A stretch of 22,575 bases of DNA from CAZNLL01 sp964573885 (GTDB taxonomy: Bacteria > Desulfobacterota > DSM-4660 > Desulfatiglandales > Desulfatiglandaceae): the NCBI GenBank assembly GCA_964573885.1, contig CAZNLL010000054.1, positions 1-22,575 on the forward strand, given 5' to 3'. The notes beneath the pieces were generated by a model. That model had not been told where the DNA came from, made no database searches, and saw nothing but the letters and a program-made list of their open reading frames with translations. This document shows, one piece after another, positions 8,260 through 16,156 of the stretch; position 1 is the stretch's first letter; the number at the start of each line of letters is the position of its first letter. The position numbers were made by a program, and so were the translations under genes.

Positions 8260-9129
8260 TCACCTCTCCAAAAGTGGATACCCCATCTCCTCCCTCTGGG
8301 AAACATAGTTCTTGGAGGCGAGACGGGCCAGGTTTCTGATTCGATCTATGTAGTGGGTGCGCTCGGTTACACTGATGGCCCCCCGGGCATCCAGGATATT
8401 GAATGTATGAGAGCACTTGAGGCAGTAATCATAGGCCGGAAGCACCAGCCCTTCCTGACTCAGCCTGATGGATTCCTTTTCACACAATTCAAACATCTTT
8501 ACCAACATACCCACATCGGCCATCTCAAAGTTATAAGTGGAAAGCTCCCATTCTCCCTTCTTATGGATGTCCCCGTAGCTGACCTTTTGGTTCCATATAA
8601 GATCGTAAACATTCTCCTTCTCTTGAAGATACATGGCGATCCTCTCCAGGCCATAGGTGATTTCCACCGAAATGGGATCCAGCCGGATACTTCCGGCCAG
8701 CTGGAAATAGGTAAACTGGGTGATCTCCATGCCGTCAAGCCAAACCTCCCAGCCCAGCCCTGAAGCACCCAGGGTAGGCGATTCCCAGTCGTCCTCAACA
8801 AAGCGGATATCGTGATCCAGGGGATCCACCCCCAAGGCCTTCAGGCTCCCAAGGTAGATATCCTGGATATCTATGGGCGAGGGTTTGAGGATTACCTGGT
8901 ACTGATAGTAATGCCCAAGACGGTTGGGATTCTCCCCGTAGCGTCCGTCTGTCGGTCGCCTCGAAGGTTCCACATAGGCCACGGACCAGGGTTCCGGTCC
9001 CAGTGCCCTCAAAAGAGTGGCGGGATTAAAGGTCCCTGCTCCTACCTCCAGGTCGTAGGGCTGCTGGATGACGCACCCCCTGTCGGCCCAGTATCTTTCA
9101 AGGGTCATAATCAGTTCTTGAAAGGTCAT
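8260..9129 (-). CDS. glyQ: Glycine--tRNA ligase alpha subunit
   Basis: Catalytic class II subunit of the alpha2-beta2 glycyl-tRNA synthetase; it forms glycyl-adenylate. At 289 aa from ATG 9129, the start matches the conserved MTFQELIMTLERYWADRGC and has GGGGGA seven bases upstream. Clear family blocks follow: VIQQPYDLEVGAGTFNPATL, WSVAYVEPSRRPTDGRYGENPNRL, YYQYQVILKPSP, HDIRFVEDDWESPTLGA and GLGWEVWLDGMEITQFTYFQ. The C-terminus, YDYCLKCSHTFNILDARGAISVTERT, is typical. A longer frame reaches 9183 without conserved residues. First gene of the glyQ-glyS operon; its promoter should lie in 9130-9418, shared with the divergent pcm, but I cannot place it. Confidence 0.97.
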   Translation of the reverse strand: MTFQELIMTLERYWADRGCVIQQPYDLEVGAGTFNPATLLRALGPEPWSVAYVEPSRRPTDGRYGENPNRLGHYYQYQVILKPSPIDIQDIYLGSLKALGVDPLDHDIRFVEDDWESPTLGASGLGWEVWLDGMEITQFTYFQLAGSIRLDPISVEITYGLERIAMYLQEKENVYDLIWNQKVSYGDIHKKGEWELSTYNFEMADVGMLVKMFELCEKESIRLSQEGLVLPAYDYCLKCSHTFNILDARGAISVTERTHYIDRIRNLARLASKNYVSQREEMGYPLLER

Positions 9130-9418
9130 GGTTTTATCCCCCATCTCCCGCAAGGCCACCCACGCGTCTTGAAGGGGCCTCACATTTTATAAAAGACAAA
9201 GGCAGAAAAGCCGTTATGTCTTTCAACCCCCTAAAATATCGAATAAAATTAAATCAATACTCCTGTGAAGCCACGCAAGTTACCACCCCAATGCCCTATT
9301 GTCAAGACAGGCGCCCCGGCATCGTGAATCTCTCTGAAGTTTACTTTTCAGCACCTTCTATGCTACATAGCAGCTCAGTTTTGAATGAAAAAACGGTCTA
9401 TCCGAAAAGAGACGGTGA

Positions 9419-10072
9419 ATGGCAAAAGCCCCTGATTACCGCCTGGCCAGGGAGAAGATGGTCAAAAGCCAGCTTATCCCCCGCGGCATCAGCGACAAAC
9501 GGCTCCTGGAAGCGATGGCGAAGGTCCCGAGAGACCGCTTTGTAGAAGAAGCCCTCTTGGGCGAGGCCTACAATGATCACCCCCTGCCCATCGGCCACAA
9601 ACAGACCATATCTCAGCCCTATATTGTTGCCCTTATGACCGAGGCCCTTGAACTGAACGGGGATCAAAAAACCCTTGAAATCGGCACGGGGAGCGGTTAT
9701 CAAACTGCCATCCTGGCGGAGTTGTCCTGGAAGGTCTATACCATCGAGCGCATAAGGCCCCTCATGGTCAAGGCCAGGAATATCCTTGCCGAGTTGGGGT
9801 ACAATAATATCCTTTTCAAGGCCTTTGACGGCACCCTGGGCTGGGAGGAATATGCGCCCTATGAGGCTATCATAGTGACCGCGGGCGCCCCAAAAATCCC
9901 CCAGCCCTTGGTGGATCAGCTGGCCGATGAGGGGAGACTCATAATCCCTGTGGGTAACCGCTTCAGCCAGGACCTCATTAAGGTCACCAAAAAAAAAGGA
10001 AATCTCTTGCAGAAAAACCTGGGCGGATGCCGATTCGTGGACCTGGTGGGCATCCACGGTTGGGTAGAATAG
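9419..10072 (+). CDS. pcm: Protein-L-isoaspartate O-methyltransferase
   Basis: SAM-dependent repair enzyme that methylates L-isoaspartyl residues in aged proteins so that they revert to aspartate. 217 aa, normal length. It shows REKMVKSQLIPRGISDKRLLEAM, then PIGHKQTISQPYIVALM with the conserved Ser65. The SAM-binding motif I is TLEIGTGSGYQTAILAEL (~85-102), and the acidic end of strand 2 is VYTIERI. Post-motif elements include NILFKAFDGTLGW and AIIVTAGAPKIPQPLVDQLADEGRLIIPVG, all family-typical. The single ATG lies just after AGAGACGGTGA. The gene converges with the thioesterase gene, with only 26 bases between the two stop codons. Confidence 0.96.
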   Translation: MAKAPDYRLAREKMVKSQLIPRGISDKRLLEAMAKVPRDRFVEEALLGEAYNDHPLPIGHKQTISQPYIVALMTEALELNGDQKTLEIGTGSGYQTAILAELSWKVYTIERIRPLMVKARNILAELGYNNILFKAFDGTLGWEEYAPYEAIIVTAGAPKIPQPLVDQLADEGRLIIPVGNRFSQDLIKVTKKKGNLLQKNLGGCRFVDLVGIHGWVE

Positions 10073-10098
10073 GTCTTTGTGGTATCCTCCACGGCGAA

Positions 10099-10590
10099 TC
10101 AGGGGAAGGTTTCGAAGAGGCTGAGCATTTCTTCCATAGCCCCCTTCGGAACGGCGGAGAGCTTCTGGGTGGGGACCTCCACAAACTCGGCTCTACTCCT
10201 CACCAGGAGCCGACCTTCCTTGTCCCGAATTTCTCCCTGAGTCCTGATCTTGGGAGGCTCTGAAGAGTCTACCAATTTACCCTTTACAATGAGGGGGGTC
10301 CCGCTCGTTACAGGCCTGATATACTTCAGATCCATCTTGCGGGTCACAAAAAGAACCCGCTTAAAATACAGGATGGCCCAGGACATAACCTCATCCAGGA
10401 GGGTGGAAATAATTCCTCCATGGATCATATTTTCCCATCCCACATGGTTCTCTCCAAGAGTGATCTCGGAACACACCTGGTCCCCGATCCGAAAAAACTG
10501 AAGATTCAGTCCAATGGGATTTGCGGTTCCGCAGGCAAAACAGTGATGCCCTTCCGGTTTGCTGATGGGGATCCTCTCCTCCTCTGCCAT
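10099..10590 (-). CDS. PaaI-family hotdog-fold acyl-CoA thioesterase
   Basis: Predicted cytoplasmic thioesterase of the PaaI/YigI hotdog superfamily, 163 aa; substrate unknown. The N-terminus carries HHCFACGTANPIGLNLQFF with a CxxC pair (Cys17, Cys20), as in the subgroup that starts with a CFaCG..NP.GL motif. The active-site segment is MIHGGIISTLLDEVMSWA: His57-Gly-Gly on the central helix cap and Asp66/Glu67 as candidate acidic residues. KMDLKYIRPV is the usual following strand. A strong GGAGG lies 8 bases before the ATG. Its start is 13 bases after the prmA stop, so it is the last gene of the MBL-htrA-prmA operon. A housekeeping role clearing acyl-CoAs is possible but unproved. Confidence 0.85.
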   Translation of the reverse strand: MAEEERIPISKPEGHHCFACGTANPIGLNLQFFRIGDQVCSEITLGENHVGWENMIHGGIISTLLDEVMSWAILYFKRVLFVTRKMDLKYIRPVTSGTPLIVKGKLVDSSEPPKIRTQGEIRDKEGRLLVRSRAEFVEVPTQKLSAVPKGAMEEMLSLFETFP

Positions 10591-10603
10591 AACATACTCC
10601 TCC

Positions 10604-11476
10604 TTATCTCATTTTCCCCCAGGTCGGCATGGCATCGTGCTGCCTGCCCTCATCAGGCTTTGCAGCGAGCAAGGTAAACCAGGTCATCTCATGAATCCAC
10701 TCTCGACGGATTTCAAAATGACACCTCTGGAGCATATTTTTGACTTCGCGCCATCCGCTTCTCATCAGCCCCGAGATAATCAGACGGGCCCTCCCTTGGC
10801 AACCGGCCTTTTTCAGAAGCCTCTCAATGACTTCGTGATGGATATTGGCGATCACCAGGTCAGCAGGAGTCTCTACAAAATCTTCAGCGCGTCCTTGGAT
10901 CACCCTGACCCTTTCCTGCAAATCGTTTTGTTCCACATTTCTCCGGGCGGTCTTGACACAAAGGGGATTGATGTCCAAGGCCAAGGTCTTGCCTGCTCCG
11001 AGAAAGGCTGCAGCCACAGCCAAGATCCCCGTGCCAGTGCCCAGATCAAGAACACTCCTGAAGGATTTCTCTTTCACCGTCCAGGCCATGGCTTTCAGGC
11101 AATCCCTGGTGGTGGGGTGGAGGCCTGATCCAAAGACAACACCCGGATCAATGACCATCTTGATTTGCCCTGCATCAGCTCTGGCCTCCATCCAAGGCGG
11201 GGTGATCAGAAAACCTCCGACCCGCAAGGGGCCAGGACTTCCTCCCTGCCATTGTTCATAAGTAAACTGGTACTCATCAAGGAGCGTTAAGTCGGAACGC
11301 GCCTTGAGCTGCGTCAGGACCTGTTCCCGGGAAGGTGCGGAAAAAAAGAGAAAAGAATAGTCGTCTTCCACCCAGTTCCCTAGGAAGGCCTCGCCAAAGG
11401 CGGCGGTCTCTTCTTCATCCACCGGGCCCTGGACCAGATAAATATACAGGTTCCGGTACGGTCCTTTTCCTTCCAT
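10604..11476 (-). CDS. prmA: Ribosomal protein L11 methyltransferase (PrmA-like)
   Basis: SAM-dependent methyltransferase that modifies ribosomal protein L11. 290 aa from ATG 11476, which has AAGG seven bases upstream; an upstream extension to 11542 lacks conserved sequence. An N-terminal recognition domain (LYIYLVQGPVDEEETAAF to the WMEA region) precedes the Rossmann methyltransferase. Landmarks are MVIDPGVVFGSGLHPTTRDCL, which is highly characteristic of PrmA, and motif I SVLDLGTGTGILAVAAAFLGA. KTLALDINPLCVKTARRNVEQN follows. The catalytic-loop motif is DLVIANIHHEVI, where E. coli has an N-I-L type sequence, so the His-His here is slightly divergent. It may have a different target within the PrmA family, but L11 is the default. 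Confidence 0.9.
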   Translation of the reverse strand: MEGKGPYRNLYIYLVQGPVDEEETAAFGEAFLGNWVEDDYSFLFFSAPSREQVLTQLKARSDLTLLDEYQFTYEQWQGGSPGPLRVGGFLITPPWMEARADAGQIKMVIDPGVVFGSGLHPTTRDCLKAMAWTVKEKSFRSVLDLGTGTGILAVAAAFLGAGKTLALDINPLCVKTARRNVEQNDLQERVRVIQGRAEDFVETPADLVIANIHHEVIERLLKKAGCQGRARLIISGLMRSGWREVKNMLQRCHFEIRREWIHEMTWFTLLAAKPDEGRQHDAMPTWGKMR

Positions 11477-11562
11477 GGTATTACCTTGTAAAGAACTCGC
11501 CTCGGTTCCTCTTCTCCCATCTCCTTTTTCAGCACCAAACACGCGTGAAAAACCCCTTTTCC

Positions 11563-12942
11563 CTAAAAGGGAAGATTCACAGAGTAAAGATAAGCGCCCC
11601 GTTTGACCAGGAGGGTGAGGGAGTTGAGGTGGTGGAATCGACTGATGGTCTCCTTTAAGCTGTCCACATCCTTGATCACCTTCTCATTGATCTTTAGAAT
11701 CAGGTCTCCTTGCCTGAGCCCGATACGGGCGGCCTCCGTGCCCGGCCTGACGCGTTCAATCACCACCCCGGCCTCTATTCCGTTCTTTTTGCGGCTCAAC
11801 CAATCCGGATCCGCCACTTTGATGCCCACGCGACGATCAAAGAGTTCCAAGGACCGTTCCTCGGGGAAAACCTGAGCCTCTACATAGAGCTTGAGTGCTT
11901 CTCCTTTTCTAAAAACACGCAAAGGGATCCGGTCATGGGGTGTAAATTCGGCCAGGGCGTGATAGTAATCTTCGGGAGAGGAGACAGAAGCCCCTCCCAA
12001 GGACAGGACGATATCTCCCCGTTTTACTCCGGCCAGATCCGCCGGTCCCCCCGCTGAAACTTGTGCCACCAGGACCCCCTTTTTTCCCTTTTCCAGATCA
12101 AAGCAAGCCCTCAGTTCATCAGTCAACTCCTGGGGTTCCAGGCCTATCCACGGGAAGCGGACCTCACCCCATTGAACGAGTTCTCTAAAAATGCGTTTGG
12201 TCTTGTTGACAGGGATGGCAAAGCCGATTCCCTGGGCCTTCTGGTATATGGCTGTATTGATACCTATTACTTTACCTTCTATATTCAACAGCGGGCCACC
12301 GCTGTTGCCGGGGTTGATGGAGGCGTCTGTCTGGATAAAGTGCCGGTACACACTGGACCGGGAGCGAACCGTTCGGTCCAGGGCGCTGATTACGCCTGTG
12401 GTTACCGTATGGGACAAACCAAAGGGGTTGCCAATGGCTACAACCGTTTCCCCGATCATGAGATCGGCCGAATCTCCCAGTATAACATCGGGAAGCTTGT
12501 CCTTGACTTCGATCTTGAGCACGGCCAGATCGGAACGGGGATCAGAGCCCAAAACACGGGCCTGGTATTCTTTTCCGTCCGAGGTCATAACCTTGATTTC
12601 AGAGGCTCCGCAGACGACATGGTGATTCGTGATGATGTGTCCTTTTACCCCGTCCATAATCACACCCGAGCCAAGGCTTGTTCGGGTGTATTCCCTGGAA
12701 AAGAAATCCGGGAAAAAATCCTTGAAGAAATCATCCCTGGAGAAGGGAAAACCCAGGCCCACCCGTTCCTTCATAATAGTGCTGATATTCACCACCGCGG
12801 GGCTGATCTTTTCCACGGCAATGACCACTGCACTGCGCCTGGAGGCGGCACCCCCGGGGTGAGAGGCAAAGAGGAGGCAAAAGGCCAAAAGGCCTGATAG
12901 TACCAGGAACTTTCCGGACCTCTTGGAAATCACTGGAGCCAC
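11563..12942 (-). CDS. HtrA/Deg-family periplasmic serine protease with two PDZ domains
   Basis: Envelope quality-control protease/chaperone, 459 aa. A signal peptide (residues ~10-34, LVLSGLLAFCLLFASHPGGAA) directs export. The trypsin-like domain has a regulatory loop rich in Phe/Asp (DDFFKDFFPDFFSREY). The catalytic triad is His108 (IITNHHVV), Asp138 (RSDLAVLKI) and Ser214 (INPGNSGGPLLN). PDZ1 spans ~262-355 (PWIGLEPQELT, GPADLAGVKRGDIVLSLGG), and PDZ2 ~370-450 (GTEAARIGLRQGDLILKIN). The start is GTG at 12942, with GAGG 8 bases before it; a second GTG three codons on is the alternative. The first 13 bases overlap the 3' end of the MBL hydrolase gene in another frame, so the two are translationally linked. 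DegP versus DegQ type cannot be decided by eye. Confidence 0.95.
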   Translation of the reverse strand: MAPVISKRSGKFLVLSGLLAFCLLFASHPGGAASRRSAVVIAVEKISPAVVNISTIMKERVGLGFPFSRDDFFKDFFPDFFSREYTRTSLGSGVIMDGVKGHIITNHHVVCGASEIKVMTSDGKEYQARVLGSDPRSDLAVLKIEVKDKLPDVILGDSADLMIGETVVAIGNPFGLSHTVTTGVISALDRTVRSRSSVYRHFIQTDASINPGNSGGPLLNIEGKVIGINTAIYQKAQGIGFAIPVNKTKRIFRELVQWGEVRFPWIGLEPQELTDELRACFDLEKGKKGVLVAQVSAGGPADLAGVKRGDIVLSLGGASVSSPEDYYHALAEFTPHDRIPLRVFRKGEALKLYVEAQVFPEERSLELFDRRVGIKVADPDWLSRKKNGIEAGVVIERVRPGTEAARIGLRQGDLILKINEKVIKDVDSLKETISRFHHLNSLTLLVKRGAYLYSVNLPF

Positions 12943-13562
12943 GGGTTGGTCCTCGCCTCCCTTTCAATTGTCGAAGAAGGCGTTTCTCCGTAATCATGGC
13001 CCGGCCAAACAATGGTTTCTCCCGGCAGCACCATCAGTCTTTCCTTGATGGAACGCATAAACTGCTCCATGGAAGCGCCCGGCAGGTCGGTGCGACCAAT
13101 GGCTCCCACAAATAGGGTGTCTCCGGTAAAGAGGTGGCCATCACCCAGGAGACAAATGCCTCCGGGACTATGCCCCGGAGCATGTATCACCTCCAGGCTT
13201 ACATCGCCCACCACGATCTTATCTCCGTCCTTGAGGGTGATATCCGCGGCCGGTGAGGGGGTAAAGCCCCACACACGGGCCATTTGCTCACCTTCTCTGC
13301 TATGAAACATGGCCTCGTCCAGTTCGTGGATAAGTATCTTTGCGCCGGTCAGTTCCTTAACCGCCTTGTTTCCGCAAGTATGATCCGCATGGCCATGGGT
13401 GTTTACGATGTATTTTAGGTCAAGCCCTTTTTCACGCACCCCCTCCACCACCTGCTCCTCATCACCCGCCGGATCAATAACCAGGGCCTCTTTGGTCCTG
13501 GGACAGGAAACAAGATAGCAAAAGACCGCCATAAACCCGACCCTCAGTTGTTCTACGTCCAT
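12930..13562 (-). CDS. MBL-fold metallohydrolase, glyoxalase II-like
   Basis: Cytoplasmic zinc hydrolase of the metallo-beta-lactamase superfamily, 210 aa, close to the YcbL/glyoxalase II group. Metal ligands are in THGHADHTCG (His56, His58, Asp60, His61), His131 (HAPGHSPGG), Asp148 (LFTGDTLFVG) and His189 (WPGHDYGE). GRTDLPGASMEQFM is typical of the short bacterial members that lack the C-terminal glutathione-binding domain, so the substrate is probably a small thioester, but it is unknown. The ribosome site AAGGAG sits 7 bases before the ATG. First gene of the four-gene minus-strand operon. The sequence just upstream (13580-13640) is strongly A+T rich and probably holds the promoter. Confidence 0.93.
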   Translation of the reverse strand: MDVEQLRVGFMAVFCYLVSCPRTKEALVIDPAGDEEQVVEGVREKGLDLKYIVNTHGHADHTCGNKAVKELTGAKILIHELDEAMFHSREGEQMARVWGFTPSPAADITLKDGDKIVVGDVSLEVIHAPGHSPGGICLLGDGHLFTGDTLFVGAIGRTDLPGASMEQFMRSIKERLMVLPGETIVWPGHDYGETPSSTIEREARTNPWLQ

Positions 13563-13940
13563 CCTGATCTCCTTAAATCAATTTAGGCCAAGAAAATTAT
13601 TCACCAAAATTTTTAGTTTTTCATTTTCCCTTCAAAAAATCAAGAGGCCTTCGGGCGGTTGGGCCGGGTGCAGCCTGAAGTAGCCCCTCAGAATGCCCTT
13701 TAAATATGGATGGTTTTTCTGTAAAAGGGATTTATTAGGACATATCAGACCCTCCTGTCATCGCCCCTATCATCGAGGTGGTGATGATCAGCACAAGGTC
13801 TCAGCTGGGTGTTTCCTTTATCTCCAGGGGGCAAGTCATCAAGGAAAGGAACCATGATTAAGGACAGAAATTAAAGGAATGGGCCTGACAGGGCCGGTGG
13901 ACTTACGGGAATCAATCCCTTTAACGCAGAGGAGGATATA
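13563..13940. other. Intergenic region between MBL hydrolase operon and osmC-like gene
   Basis: 378 bases between two divergent genes. The left part (13580-13640) is A+T rich and presumably carries the operon promoter, but no clean -35/-10 pair stands out. An open frame of 40 codons (13739-13861, +) has a protein-like composition (PVIAPIIEVVMISTRSQLGV) but no proper start or ribosome site, so I do not call it a gene. The ATCATC/GATGAT inverted repeat at ~13770-13788 is small. The right end carries the GAGGAGG ribosome site of the next gene. Confidence 0.5.
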
Positions 13941-14369
13941 ATGGCGGGTTCTCGGGAAGTGAAGGCGAGCTGGAAAGGTGGTATGACATTTGAATGCGTG
14001 GGCCGCAAAGATTTTCGGGTGGTGATGGACACCGCCACCGAGTTGGGAGGCCGTGAACAGAGCTTCACCCCTACGGAGATTGTCCTGGTGGGGCTCGCCG
14101 GGTGTACGGCCATGGACGTCATAAGCATCCTCAGGAAAAAGCGACAAGACGTGACCAAGCTTGAGGTCACGGCTCGGGGGATCGCAGCGGACGATCACCC
14201 CCGGGTCTATACCGACATTGAAATAGAATTTCTGGTCCGAGGCCGCGGCGTCGATCCCAAGGCGGTAGCCCGTTCCATAGAGCTTTCGGAAACCAAATAC
14301 TGTCCGGTAACGGCCATGCTCAACAAAACGGCCAAGATATCCACCACCTATCGGATTGAAGAAGCCTGA
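13941..14369 (+). CDS. OsmC/Ohr-family peroxiredoxin-like protein
   Basis: 142-aa OsmC-fold protein, probably a thiol-dependent hydroperoxide reductase of the YhfA/OsmC branch. The two expected redox cysteines are present: Cys55 in VGLAGCTAMDVISIL and Cys121 in SETKYCPVTAML. The N-terminal strand region (SREVKASWKGGMTFECVG) and the central SFTPTEIVLVGLAG helix fit the family. The start ATG has an excellent GAGGAGG seven bases upstream. It is monocistronic on the plus strand, divergent from the MBL operon, and followed by the scarred accessory region. No terminator hairpin is seen just after the stop, only a T-rich stretch (14386-14402). Confidence 0.92.
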   Translation: MAGSREVKASWKGGMTFECVGRKDFRVVMDTATELGGREQSFTPTEIVLVGLAGCTAMDVISILRKKRQDVTKLEVTARGIAADDHPRVYTDIEIEFLVRGRGVDPKAVARSIELSETKYCPVTAMLNKTAKISTTYRIEEA

Positions 14370-14411
14370 GCCCGTGCTGACTGGATTTTTCTTCCGTTTT
14401 TTCATTGACTT

Positions 14412-14585
14412 ATGCCACTTTCCAGGTGTAGGAATGACTTGATCTGGGCTAAGACGGGGGGATTCAAAGCGGGGCCCGGCAGAGAGGGAATTGAAGAGGA
14501 CAAAATCGATAGTATTCTTAAAGGGGTCAACGAGCCCTACGAGTTAATTCGCAAAGTCAAGGCCTACAAAATGAAAAATGGCTGA
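14412..14585 (+). CDS. Unrecognised 57-aa ORF, possible gene remnant
   Basis: Open frame of 57 codons, starting MPLSRCRNDLIWAKTGGFK and ending YELIRKVKAYKMKNG. Residues from ~9 on look like real protein: charged, helix-forming, with GREGIEEDKIDSILKG. I do not recognise the family. There is no convincing ribosome site before the ATG, and the first eight residues do not look like the rest. It could be the C-terminal end of a gene whose 5' part has been lost. A GCGGGC/GCCCGC inverted repeat with a 9-base loop (14586-14606) directly follows the stop but has no T-run. The next ~200 bases to the methyltransferase remnant hold nothing I can name. Confidence 0.35.
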   Translation: MPLSRCRNDLIWAKTGGFKAGPGREGIEEDKIDSILKGVNEPYELIRKVKAYKMKNG

Positions 14586-14803
14586 GCGGGCGGCGTGCGA
14601 GCCCGCCCCTGAGGGTCGTGAACGCATCGGTAGGCCGACGGCGGACCTGTTCCACCATAGCCCTGGGCATGGCGAAAGGGCTACGGCTGATCGACAGGCC
14701 TAGGGCTAAGGCCGGAACTATAAAATTGCGCATATCGGGCGAAAACCAGCAGCTCTGAGTACCCTGTTGGCGGGCCAAATTTTGGATTGAAACGAGGAAT
14801 GAT

Positions 14804-15694
14804 ATGACCGGCTCTTTTGCCAAGTTTCAGGATCTTCTTCGCGAGCTTTTCCAGTTCGACTGCGCCGATTTGGATTTCGGAGTCTATCGCATCATGAACT
14901 ACAAGAGCGGCGTGATCGAAAACTTTATTACGGCGGACCTGCCCAGGGCCGTCGCCGAAGAACTGGATCGCGGTGCGCTGGCCGAGCAGTCCCAGTCCGC
15001 GGGGGAATTGGCGGATGTAGCCCGACAGATCAAGGAAACCTTAGGCAAAGAGGCTATCGACGCCGACGGCAACCTCGCAGAGATATACAAAAGCACGCCG
15101 CTTGGTAGAAAATACCTGGCTCTCAAGGCAAAGGCCGCCGGTGGCCGTGGTCGCAAAGTCCTCGAAGCCGCCATCTTCAACCACCTGTATGCCTTTTTCA
15201 CCCGCTAATACCAGGACGACGACGCATCCGGTCAAGAAGCGCTCCAGTTCAACGATTACCTGCTCAAGTACATGCTCAAGTGGGAAACGCGGGGAAGCGA
15301 GACCCTGTTGAATGTAGATAAGCTGGCACGACCTTTCACTTACAGGTTACGCATTCACCAAGACGGCCAAACCCGTGAAAAGGTCGCGGATATCCCCGAA
15401 ACCTTCAATTACCTGCTGGGCCTGCACGTCGACACGCGCAAGGTCTATCATGACCGGGAACGGCGATACCTGGTCTATCGCGGACGGATCGACCACCGAA
15501 GTATCGCGGTCATCTGGCGCGAGACCGAGGGTTGGCAGAAGGTAGACCTGGAGCGGGACAGGCATTTCGTGGACGAACAGGGGCTGACCGAGGGCATGGA
15601 CGAGGTCTTCGTCAACGGGGATTCCTTCATACCGAACGCCAAGGCCCTGGAGCCCGTGTTCAAGGCCCGGATGTTCGCGCCGGTGGAGTCGTAA
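14804..15694 (+). pseudogene. Site-specific DNA methyltransferase (COG2189/type III Mod-like), catalytic core deleted
   Basis: Two ends of one large methyltransferase are joined in a single reading frame. The first 134 codons (FAKFQDLLRELFQFDCADLD, GVYRIMNYKSGVIENFI, and the end FNHLYAFFTR) match the N-terminus of ~900-1000-aa COG2189 enzymes. A TAA at 15206 interrupts the frame where such proteins continue with Tyr. The frame then resumes as YQDDD and jumps directly to the C-terminal part: YLLKYMLKWETRGSETLLNV, FNYLLGLHVDTRKVYHD, IAVIWRETEGWQKVDLERD and GDSFIPNAKALEPVFKARMF. The whole SAM-binding and DPPY-type catalytic centre is absent. With ~297 codons it has less than a third of the usual length, so no methylation activity is expected. 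G+C is high: one 60-base row (14941-15000) counts to 73%. Confidence 0.85.
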
Positions 15695-15696
15695 AC

Positions 15697-15993
15697 ATGA
15701 ATATGAATGTTCCCCGGGAAAAGGTGTCTGAATTTTGCCGCCGCCATCGCATCCGCAGGCTGGCCTTTTTCGGTTCTGTTCTAAGGGACGACTTCGGCCC
15801 GGATAGCGACGTGGACGTACTGGTGGAGTTTGAAGCAGGGGCGCGGGTAGGGCTGATCACCCTTGCCGGAATGGAAATCGAGTTGGGGCGCTTGCTCGGG
15901 CACAAGGTGGAAATGCACACGGTCAAGGGACTGAATCCGCATTTCCGGAACGAGGTCCTGGACGCGGCGGAGGTGCAGTATGAGCAGGCGTGA
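15697..15993 (+). CDS. mntA: MntA-like minimal nucleotidyltransferase (type VII antitoxin)
   Basis: 98-aa nucleotidyltransferase of the DNA-polymerase-beta/MNT fold. The active-site signature GS-x10-D-x-D is intact: Gly26-Ser27 in AFFGSVLRDDFG and Asp38/Asp40 in SDVDVLVEF. MntA antitoxins transfer AMP to a tyrosine of the partner HEPN toxin HepT and so silence it. It starts two bases after the methyltransferase remnant's stop, with GGAG 8 bases before the ATG (a second ATG two codons on is the alternative). Its last four bases overlap the start of the hepT stub (ATGA arrangement), the normal mntA-hepT order. Since the toxin is truncated, this looks like an orphan antitoxin. Confidence 0.85.
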   Translation: MNMNVPREKVSEFCRRHRIRRLAFFGSVLRDDFGPDSDVDVLVEFEAGARVGLITLAGMEIELGRLLGHKVEMHTVKGLNPHFRNEVLDAAEVQYEQA

Positions 15994-16156
15994 TGATGCA
16001 ATAAGCCTCAAGGACATGCTCGATCACGCCCGCGAGGCCGTGGAACTGCTCGGTGAAACAGGCAGTGAGGTGGATGCCATGACGGACAAAAATGCCGGCG
16101 TTTACCCGGAGTTCGGAGAAACCAATACCACAGGAGGACAACTGCATGCGGAATGA
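15980..16156 (+). pseudogene. hepT: HepT/DUF86 HEPN toxin, truncated remnant
   Basis: Frame of 58 codons overlapping the end of mntA. The start, MSRRDDAISLKDMLDHAREA and VELLGETGSEVD, matches the first helix of DUF86/HepT RNases, which normally run 110-130 residues. The segment GETGSEVDAMT...YPEF can be read as the family's later GEAASRVS..T...YPEI segment. This suggests a first deletion joined helix 1 to it and a second break followed. The catalytic R-x4-6-H motif and the C-terminal helices are missing. The last ~10 codons overlap the ribosome site and start of aspD in another frame. Not expected to be an active toxin. Confidence 0.75.

Noticed and set aside
6188..8308. Plus-strand open frames of up to 348 codons opposite glyS
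   Set aside because: GlyS has conserved motifs over its whole length; these frames are antisense by-products of its codon use.
13739..13861. 40-codon plus-strand frame upstream of the osmC-like gene
   Set aside because: No ribosome site or sound start, and no recognisable similarity; kept only as a note in the intergenic entry.
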